Shown here in pieces: positions 6,112 to 11,225 of a stretch of DNA of 11,225 nucleotides. Source of the DNA: Gammaproteobacteria bacterium (GTDB lineage Bacteria > Pseudomonadota > Gammaproteobacteria > Pseudomonadales > Azotimanducaceae); contig PBGU01000005.1 of assembly GCA_002719135.1 (NCBI GenBank), positions 1-11,225 on the forward strand. Reading direction: 5' to 3'. Numbering within the stretch: position 1 is the stretch's first letter; each line of letters begins with the position of its first letter. The notes beneath the pieces were generated by a model. That model had not been told where the DNA came from, searched no databases, and saw nothing but the letters and a program-made list of their open reading frames with translations. A program made the translations under genes and the position numbers.

Positions 6112-7463
6112 GTAGCGCGCCCGGTTGTGCCTTGACGCTCGATGCTGAACTCTCGGTCCCAGCGCTCCTCTAGTTGGCGGCGCCACGCCTCAGCCGTCTC
6201 CCGCAACTCATTTACCAAGTCGGGGCGGTCATTGATTCTATTTGTTCCCTCGGCAGGGTCGAGATCCAGATTCGCGAGAAATACCTTATCCCGTTCCTCC
6301 ACGCCCTCGACCAGCTCCCCGTTTAACACCAATTTCCACGGGCCTCTGCGGATGCTCGTCTGTTTGCCCATCTCCCAAAACAGGTCACGCTCAACGGGCG
6401 GCTCTAATCCCGAGAGGTAGCGAGCTTGGGATACCCCATCCAACTCCATGCTGTTGACGTCGATCTCTAACCACTCACACAGCGTAGGTAAGACGTCAAC
6501 GGAACAAAACGGCGTCGTAATCTCTTGGCCCGCGGGCACAATGCCGGGAAAATGAACGATTCCAGGAACCCGTACACCGCCTTCGAACAAACTAAATTTA
6601 TGGCCTTTTAGCCCACCGGCTGTGCCACCGTAGTATGGATCTTGGTTGCCGTCCAGCCAGTTACGACTTTCGCGTGACGGCCCATTGTCCGACGTAAAAA
6701 AGGTGCACGTGGCGTCGGTGAGGCCCTGTCGATCTACCTCAGCTAATATCGCGCCAATGCCATCGTCAACCGCACTAATCATGGCCGCCATCACCTGACG
6801 ATCCCAGGGCAAATGGCCAAACCTATCCATATATTCCTTAGGGGCGTGCATCGGATAGTGCGGAGCGTTGTATGGGACATAAAGGAAAAATGGCTTATCG
6901 TCCTCACAGGCTCGACGAATTGCGTCCACAGCGCGCTGCGTAATTACTTCGGTCAGATACTCACCGTTTCGCCAAATTTCTTGATTGTTGTCCCACAGAT
7001 CGTGGGTCGGGTTGAGCGCGGGGCCGGGCCGATTCATACCCCAATAAAAGATATGACTATAAAAATCCACACACCCGGCCAAGAAACCAAACCAATCGTC
7101 GAAGCCATGATCATGCGGCCGACAACCGTCAGCGAGTCCGAGGTGCCATTTACCGCTCATAATGGTTCGATAATTCGATTGGCGCAGCAAACTCGGTAAC
7201 GAAGGCACGTGTGCCGGCAATCCGGTAGCCGTCCTGTGTCCCGCAAGTATGGACCGAACACCCGCGTTACCCGGGTATCTCCCCGTCAATAGCGCTGCTC
7301 GTGACGGAGAGCAGACGGGCGAATTCGAGTACCAGCACGAAAAACGTGCGCCACCACTTGCAAGTCGATCAAGGTGTGGAGTTCGAAAATCGGTCGCACC
7401 CATGCAACTTAAGTCACCGTATCCTTGATCGTCGGTCATGATCAATATGACATTTTTCGTCAT
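6108..7463 (-). CDS. Type I (formylglycine, Cys-type) sulfatase, cytoplasmic
   Basis: 451 residues from the chosen start. The sulfatase signature is complete: D11-D12 in MTDDQGYGD, C51-S-P53-S-R55 followed by AALLTGRYP, K105-x-H107 in SGKWHLG, H202 in NAPHYP, D259-N260 in TSDNG, and K286/K289 in the GLKGHKFSLFEGG segment. C51 would be oxidised to formylglycine by a maturase that is not in this window. It hydrolyses a sulfate ester of an alcohol, sugar or aryl compound; the substrate cannot be told. There is no signal peptide, so it should act on an imported or intracellular substrate, unlike most polysaccharide sulfatases. The start at 7463 is fixed by a strong SD (AAGGAGG) and by the MTKNVILIMTDDQ N-terminus; an upstream in-frame ATG at 7532 adds 23 residues with no family match. 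It is convergent with the Thr-type hydrolase and their ends overlap. Confidence 0.92.
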   Translation of the reverse strand: MTKNVILIMTDDQGYGDLSCMGATDFRTPHLDRLASGGARFSCWYSNSPVCSPSRAALLTGRYPGNAGVRSILAGHRTATGLPAHVPSLPSLLRQSNYRTIMSGKWHLGLADGCRPHDHGFDDWFGFLAGCVDFYSHIFYWGMNRPGPALNPTHDLWDNNQEIWRNGEYLTEVITQRAVDAIRRACEDDKPFFLYVPYNAPHYPMHAPKEYMDRFGHLPWDRQVMAAMISAVDDGIGAILAEVDRQGLTDATCTFFTSDNGPSRESRNWLDGNQDPYYGGTAGGLKGHKFSLFEGGVRVPGIVHFPGIVPAGQEITTPFCSVDVLPTLCEWLEIDVNSMELDGVSQARYLSGLEPPVERDLFWEMGKQTSIRRGPWKLVLNGELVEGVEERDKVFLANLDLDPAEGTNRINDRPDLVNELRETAEAWRRQLEERWDREFSIERQGTTGRAT

Positions 7464-7474
7464 GCGCCCTCCTT
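7464..7474 (-). promoter_or_regulatory. Strong Shine-Dalgarno that decides the sulfatase start
   Basis: On the - strand AAGGAGG (7468-7474) is followed by GCGC and the ATG at 7463-7461, the best RBS in the window. It supports the shorter start over the one at 7532. Confidence 0.75.
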
Positions 7475-7746
7475 GCTTAGTTACGCTTCCTGACGGGGTC
7501 AGCGTCCAAATTCTAAATAGCGTTAACGCCATCCGGCTTACGAAGATCGAAGTCGGATTTCAACCTTTGTACCACCCGCATTCAATTGCAACCGCATTCT
7601 CGCGCCTTCGTTTTAAATCCGCGAACCGATCGGCGACTGAGCGCCAATCCGGTTGTAATAAACCTATCGATTTTCCCTAAACGTCCGCCCGAGAATCCGT
7701 TATGCTGGTGAAGACTTATAAATCCATATAGGGATTGGAAGCTGTT
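7475..7746. promoter_or_regulatory. Divergent intergenic region, 272 nt, with weak promoter candidates
   Basis: This gap separates the - strand sulfatase from the + strand small-protein gene, so it must carry both promoters. On the + strand TATGCT (7701-7706) and TATAAA (7717-7722) are possible -10 boxes, but neither has a good -35 at 16-18 nt. I see no clear operator, terminator or RNA structure. GGAAG (7737-7741) is the likely RBS for 7747. Confidence 0.35.
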
Positions 7747-7971
7747 ATGAACAAGTGTTTGTTATCAGTACTGGTTTCTGGATTACTGGCATTAACCGTC
7801 TTAGCAGGGCCTGGAGCATATGCCGCTGACGGTGCAAAGGATCCAGAAGAACGGATCTGCATAAAGATAAAAGATACGGGTAGTCATGCGGCGCGACGTG
7901 TCTGCAAAAAGCGAAAGCAATGGGAAAAGATAGCGGAAGACGCGAAAAAACGTTCCGGCAGCAGTCGCTGA
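7747..7971 (+). CDS. Small exported protein with a two-cysteine GSxxxRRxC motif
   Basis: 74 residues. A signal peptide (K3, hydrophobic core about 4-20, cleavage near the GAYA at 27-30 or so) leaves a mature, strongly basic peptide of about 45 residues. The core has ICIKIKDTGSHAARRVC, two Cys spaced 14 residues apart with a GSH and an RR between them, then a KQWEKIAEDAKKR helix. The C...GS...RR-C...W pattern recurs in many small secreted proteins of Proteobacteria of unknown function (recalled from experience, not checked). The Cys pair could form a periplasmic disulfide. Start chosen at 7747 because GGAAG precedes it and it gives a clean signal peptide; an in-frame ATG at 7735 would only add four residues. 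It stands alone between a divergent sulfatase and a convergent VOC gene. Confidence 0.75.
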   Translation: MNKCLLSVLVSGLLALTVLAGPGAYAADGAKDPEERICIKIKDTGSHAARRVCKKRKQWEKIAEDAKKRSGSSR

Positions 7972-8096
7972 ATTTTTAAGTAACAACGATTAGCCACGCC
8001 CCGGGGGCGCATAGTCCTCATGGGCGTATTGGCCGACGTTGCCCATAAGCTCGTCTCAATTGACCACGAGGACTTCCGCGAGTTAGTTGATCAATG
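7972..8096. repeat. Convergent gap with nested inverted repeats and a possible tiny ORF
   Basis: Two inverted repeats are nested: AGTCCTC (8013-8019) with GAGGACT (8068-8074), and directly inside it ATGGGC (8020-8025) with GCCCAT (8041-8046). Just upstream is a GC-rich palindrome CGCCCC-G-GGGGCG (7997-8009). None is followed by a T run on either strand. The same stretch also holds an open frame from ATG 8020 to TGA 8104-8106 (28 residues, acidic C-terminus) with only a distant G-run as RBS. It could be a transcript-end structure, a small RNA, a remnant of a gene or chance. Confidence 0.35.
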
Positions 8097-8525
8097 TCAC
8101 GATTGACGCAGAGGCACCAGCTCGGTAAGGATTCCGCCCGCCGTTTTCGGATGGAAAAACGCTGCGGTAATCGACGCCGGATCGGGACCTCCAAGCTCAA
8201 TCTGTTGTAATCCCTGCTCCCGAAGCCGAGCGGCTTCCTCTGCAACGTCGTCGCACGCATATCCCCAGTGGTGCAATCCAGCGCCAAAACGTTGTAGAAA
8301 TTTGTATGTCCCTGCCTCAGGTACGACGGGGACGAGCACCTCGATCATCGTTTCTCCACTACCCACCTGGAACATGTAATTGTGCGTTCCTTCAGGCGCA
8401 AAATAAGCCCCGTCCGGAAGTGGTGTGGTGGACGCAAGTGGAAATCCGAGTTTTGCATCGAGTATGCCAAGCGCTTGTTCGATGTTGGGTGCAACGATAC
8501 CGATGTGGTCAAGTCGTACGATCAT
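8097..8525 (-). CDS. VOC protein resembling methylmalonyl-CoA epimerase
   Basis: 142 residues, close to the usual length of methylmalonyl-CoA epimerase. The pattern LDHIGIVAPN at the N-terminus, E62 in MIEVLVPV, the LHHWGYACDD segment (H85-H86) and E135 in LTELVP give the metal-ligand layout (His, Gln/Glu, His, Glu) of this VOC subgroup. The true epimerase converts (2S)- and (2R)-methylmalonyl-CoA in propionate catabolism, but no mutase or propionyl-CoA carboxylase gene is nearby, so another CoA-ester or small-acid substrate is possible. Cytoplasmic. A good SD (GGGAGGG about 6 nt before the ATG at 8525) supports the start. It lies 115 nt downstream of hspQ on the same strand; a T-rich stretch in the gap (around 8561-8573, - strand sense) has no stem. 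Confidence 0.83.
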   Translation of the reverse strand: MIVRLDHIGIVAPNIEQALGILDAKLGFPLASTTPLPDGAYFAPEGTHNYMFQVGSGETMIEVLVPVVPEAGTYKFLQRFGAGLHHWGYACDDVAEEAARLREQGLQQIELGGPDPASITAAFFHPKTAGGILTELVPLRQS

Positions 8526-8640
8526 AAGATCCCTCCCTTTATGGCATCCATCCTAACCGACCAAAAAACAAACAACCTAGCCCTTACTTGAAATCGATGT
8601 CACGACTTTCGCGCTGTCTCGCGTGCGACCCTGATTCCCC

Positions 8641-8949
8641 CTAATGCACTGGCCCGATGCCGTAATACCGCGTGCCATCGAATCTGGCAAAGTATTGACC
8701 TAACGCGGGGTGACTAATCTGCTCCAACAGCTCGCTAGGCACCAAGTGACGCTCAGCAACGTAGGTCGAGTGCTCCGCTCCATCGACCAGTACGTGGTAC
8801 CAAGGGCGATTCTTTGGCGGACGACTTCGTGCAACTTGTTCATACCATTCATCAGCAAGACTGAAAACCTGATCCACGCCGAACACCACTCCCCGGTAAC
8901 CGACCTTGTTGTGTTCAACAATTTGACCGACAAAAAAATCCGCGTTCAT
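8641..8949 (-). CDS. hspQ: Heat shock protein HspQ (YccV-like)
   Basis: 102 residues, matching the family in length and motifs: FFVGQIVEHNKVGYRGVVFGVD at the N-terminus, a central RPPKNRPWYHVLVDG, the HSTYVAERHL segment and a late HPALGQYF. HspQ binds hemimethylated DNA in vitro and acts as a specificity factor for the Lon protease in enterobacteria. It is a short soluble cytoplasmic protein typical of Proteobacteria, so it is useful as a lineage marker here. The SD is weak (GGAAAG close to the ATG). Upstream on the - strand TTGACG (8998-9003) is followed by GATAAT (8980-8985) at only 12 nt, too short for a normal sigma-70 promoter; a heat-shock-type promoter is possible but unproven. Confidence 0.93.
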   Translation of the reverse strand: MNADFFVGQIVEHNKVGYRGVVFGVDQVFSLADEWYEQVARSRPPKNRPWYHVLVDGAEHSTYVAERHLVPSELLEQISHPALGQYFARFDGTRYYGIGPVH

Positions 8950-9049
8950 GGCTTTCCACTACCGACGCAATCGAGTCACATTATCCGTAATACCACCCGT
9001 CAAGCATAACTTGCGATGGAGCGTCGTAAGACCGAACAACGTCAGAAAG

Positions 9050-9078
9050 TTAAGCCATACGGCAATATCGCGTATGCT
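9050..9078 (+). promoter_or_regulatory. Candidate sigma-70 promoter for the EthD gene
   Basis: TTAAGC (9050-9055) and TATGCT (9073-9078) are spaced exactly 17 nt, with 3/6 and 4/6 matches to consensus. Transcription would begin near 9085, just upstream of ATG 9103 and downstream of the alternative ATG 9016, which favours the shorter protein. Confidence 0.35.
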
Positions 9079-9102
9079 CAAAAAAAGTTCGTCGGACCAA
9101 CG

Positions 9103-9750
9103 ATGATTAAACAGGTGAGTTTCTTCCAACGGCGAAAAGATCTTAGTCCGGAAGACTTTCGCAAACATTGGCGTACCAAACACGCTGATGTCGTCCGCCG
9201 TTTAAATGGACTCGTGCGTTACGTGCAAAATCACGCGCTCGACTCCAGTTCCGGATTCGACGGCATCGCCGAAGTTTGGTTCGAAGATATGGAATCGATG
9301 CGCGCCAATGTTGACACCCCGGAATTAGAGTCCATACGTAAAGATGAAGAGAACTTTATCGATTCGAGCACCATGGGCACGATTCTTACCAATGAATACA
9401 TCATTAAGGAAACCGGGCCAGTTATTCTGGATCAAAAACTGATGGCATTGGTAAACCGCTTGGACCGCAACGATCCAGCAACGTTTCATTCGATTTATCG
9501 AGATCAATTAGGGCCTTTAGTCGCCGCCGTTCCTGGAATCAACCGTTACGTCCAAGCCCATACCCGACCCGGCATCTATAAAACCGACCGTCTGCCACCA
9601 TACGACGCGGTCGCGTCGCTTTGGTTCGCCGAAATTGACGCGCTCGTTGCGTCGCCAGAAATGCAGGCCGTGAGAGAGGTCGAACACACCATTCTCGATC
9701 TAGACCGTACCCGAATCGGCGTCGTTGAAGAGATCGAAATCGCTCTTTAG
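9103..9750 (+). CDS. Tandem EthD-domain protein
   Basis: 215 residues from the chosen start, built of two EthD-like ferredoxin-fold halves (about 1-100 and 112-215). The first has MIKQVSFFQRR, F19-x-x-H-W and KHADVV, then GLVRYVQNH; the second repeats it as ALVNRLDR, F128 with YRDQLGPLV and GINRYVQAH, and each half carries a hydrophobic strand ending in a Trp-Phe pair (AEVWF, ASLWF). EthD proteins are small dimeric alpha/beta barrels first found beside ether-degrading P450 systems; many are of unknown role. A fused pair would make an intramolecular barrel. The second half has lost the HW and KHA residues, so only the first may keep the usual pocket. ATG 9016 would add 29 basic residues without family match. 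The next gene starts 26 nt after the stop, so co-transcription is likely. Cytoplasmic. Confidence 0.83.
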   Translation: MIKQVSFFQRRKDLSPEDFRKHWRTKHADVVRRLNGLVRYVQNHALDSSSGFDGIAEVWFEDMESMRANVDTPELESIRKDEENFIDSSTMGTILTNEYIIKETGPVILDQKLMALVNRLDRNDPATFHSIYRDQLGPLVAAVPGINRYVQAHTRPGIYKTDRLPPYDAVASLWFAEIDALVASPEMQAVREVEHTILDLDRTRIGVVEEIEIAL

Positions 9751-9776
9751 ATTTGACCGGATAGGCAGCACATAAC

Positions 9777-11225
9777 ATGCGGCGACACGTCCATCATACG
9801 TCCATAGGAATGATCATACTGGCGATTGCCTGCGCGACCTTCTCCCACAGCGACACAACGCCGGAGGTCGCCACTCAATCGCTGTCACGATTTGAAAACG
9901 CGCTCGCTGAATACGTCCACAAAAAGGATCCCGCCTATCGCTACGATCTTCGCCAGACAATTTCGGGTAGCGGGTTCACCGAGTACATCATCGAGCTCGT
10001 TTCTCAGAATTTTCTTACCCTAGCCGACGTTGATCGAACCGAGTGGCGCCACTGGCTCGTCGTCGTAAAACCTGACGTCATCCGTCACAAAACAGCTTTG
10101 GTCTACATAGGTGGTGGCAGTAACCGCGACGACTCACCTCGCGGCGCAAGAGACGAATTCGTTTCCATCGCCGTTACGACGGGTTCGGTCGTCGCTGAGT
10201 TGAGCATGGTTCCAAACCAGCCACTTCGTTTCACCGGAGAAAGCAAACGTCGATTCGAAGACAGCCTTATTGCATATACCTGGGACAAGTTTTATCGCAC
10301 CGGCGACGTTCGCTGGCCAGCGCGGATGGCGATGACGAAAAGCGTAAAAGCCGCCATGGACGCTTTGCAGGAATTCATTCCTGACGTCTCAAATGGCCAC
10401 ACCCTTTCCGATTTCGTAGTCACCGGAGCGTCGAAAAGGGGCTGGACAACCTGGACGATCGCCGCAGTCGATCAACGTGTCCGCGCAATCATTCCAATTG
10501 TGATCGATATGCTGAACCTCGTGCCGTCCTTCAAACACCATTGGCGAGCTTACGGCTTCTGGGCCCCGGCGATCGACGACTATGTCGATCAAAACATCAT
10601 GGCCTGGATGGGTTCCCCGGAGGAACTGGCCCTTCATAAAGTCGTCGAACCATACACGTTCCGACAACGCCTCACCCTACCCAAGCTCATCATCAATGCA
10701 ACAGGCGACGAGTTCTTTCTACCAACTTCATCACAGTTCTACTTCGACAAGTTGTTAGGAGAGAAGCACCTACGCTATGTACCCAACTCGCGACACAATC
10801 TGAGCCGCACCGATGCCATGCAAACCCTACTCGCGTATTACCATAGCGTCCTCAGTGACAGACCACGACCCCGTTTCGAATGGTCTTTCGAGGCCGACGG
10901 ATCGATCATTGTCGAATGTGACGAGCCGCCAGTTGTGGCGACGATCTGGTCGGCGGTCAACCCAACAAACCGCGACTTTCGTGTCGACAGTATCGGAAGA
11001 TCGTGGACTGCCGAAGTGTTGGAGCCCGTCGAGGAAGGGGTGTATCGAGCCCACGTCACAGCCCCCGAGAGCGGTTGGAAGGCTTTCTTGGTTGAATTGA
11101 CTTATTCCACGACGATCGACGTACCAATGAAGCTAACGACCGCAGTCCGGGTCCTTCCCGACACACTGCCCCACAACTACATCGCACCCGAGTGGCCCGA
11201 AGAGGGTTTCATTCGTAGCAAACAA
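9777..11225 (+). CDS. PhoPQ-activated pathogenicity-related (PqaA-like) secreted alpha/beta hydrolase, 3' truncated by window edge
   Basis: 483 codons open to the window end. The N-terminus has basic residues (R2, R3), a hydrophobic core (IGMIILAIA, about 10-18) and a Cys at about 19, so it is exported and perhaps a lipoprotein, though the lipobox is imperfect (Ala at -3). The body matches the PhoPQ_related family: a SRFENALAEYV N-terminal helix, an early YIGGGSN strand-loop, a VVAELSMVPNQPL segment, a nucleophile elbow G-A-S219-K-R-G, D311 in the ATGDEFF loop and H340 in NSRHNL as a plausible Ser-Asp-His triad. After about residue 360 comes a beta-rich C-terminal region. PqaA of Salmonella is PhoP-regulated; homologues abound in environmental bacteria, where the substrate is unknown. 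The SD is weak (AGG, 11 nt before the ATG). The preceding EthD gene is the probable operon partner. Confidence 0.85.
   Translation, partial: MRRHVHHTSIGMIILAIACATFSHSDTTPEVATQSLSRFENALAEYVHKKDPAYRYDLRQTISGSGFTEYIIELVSQNFLTLADVDRTEWRHWLVVVKPDVIRHKTALVYIGGGSNRDDSPRGARDEFVSIAVTTGSVVAELSMVPNQPLRFTGESKRRFEDSLIAYTWDKFYRTGDVRWPARMAMTKSVKAAMDALQEFIPDVSNGHTLSDFVVTGASKRGWTTWTIAAVDQRVRAIIPIVIDMLNLVPSFKHHWRAYGFWAPAIDDYVDQNIMAWMGSPEELALHKVVEPYTFRQRLTLPKLIINATGDEFFLPTSSQFYFDKLLGEKHLRYVPNSRHNLSRTDAMQTLLAYYHSVLSDRPRPRFEWSFEADGSIIVECDEPPVVATIWSAVNPTNRDFRVDSIGRSWTAEVLEPVEEGVYRAHVTAPESGWKAFLVELTYSTTIDVPMKLTTAVRVLPDTLPHNYIAPEWPEEGFIRSKQ

Noticed and set aside
7464..7532. Longer start for the - strand sulfatase
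   Set aside because: The strong AAGGAGG just before 7463 and the conserved N-terminus fix the shorter start.
9016..9102. Longer start for the EthD protein
   Set aside because: The extra residues are basic and unlike the family, there is no SD, and the likely promoter lies downstream of 9016.
1..11225. CRISPR arrays, insertion sequences, phage genes, toxin-antitoxin pairs, tRNA or rRNA
   Set aside because: Looked for direct repeats, transposase or integrase motifs and RNA-gene signatures by eye; none found.

Overview
The window looks like a piece of a proteobacterial, probably gammaproteobacterial and plausibly marine, chromosome. The best lineage markers are an hspQ gene (8641-8949) and a small secreted protein with a two-cysteine motif I associate with Proteobacteria. 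No phage, transposase, integrase, CRISPR, tRNA or rRNA sequence is visible, and coding density is high (longest gap between genes about 280 nt). The lineage is inference from gene families; no ribosomal or phylogenetic marker is present.

Layout. (a) 2-928: the C-terminal tail of an M48-type metalloprotease (+), converging on a periplasmic protein made of two copies of an alpha/beta-barrel-like domain (-). (b) 1123-4225: a tight + strand operon of two different enolase-superfamily sugar-acid dehydratase/racemase-like enzymes and a SurE-family phosphatase, the last overlapping its predecessor by 23 nt. A perfect TATAAT box flanked by an inverted repeat precedes it. (c) 4324-6111: a VOC protein and a sulfatase-fold hydrolase whose nucleophile position is Thr instead of Cys/Ser. 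(d) 6108-7463: a classical Cys-type sulfatase on the - strand, whose stop codon overlaps that of the Thr-type enzyme. (e) 7747-8949: a small exported Cys-containing protein (+), a methylmalonyl-CoA-epimerase-like VOC protein (-) and hspQ (-), with a nested inverted repeat or tiny ORF in the convergent gap. (f) 9103 to the end: a tandem EthD-domain protein followed 26 nt later by a PhoPQ-related (PqaA-like) secreted alpha/beta hydrolase that runs off the window.

How they may work together. Blocks b-d look like a cytoplasmic catabolic module: two alkaline-phosphatase-superfamily hydrolases without signal peptides could remove sulfate or phosphate-type esters, SurE could remove a phosphate, and the two enolase-superfamily enzymes could dehydrate or epimerise a sugar acid. 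No transporter, dehydrogenase, aldolase or regulator is present, so the substrate cannot be named. The most unusual points are the Thr nucleophile at residue 51 of the 4708-6111 protein, the loss of a canonical metal-ligand Asp in the second enolase-superfamily protein, and the physical coupling of SurE to that enzyme.
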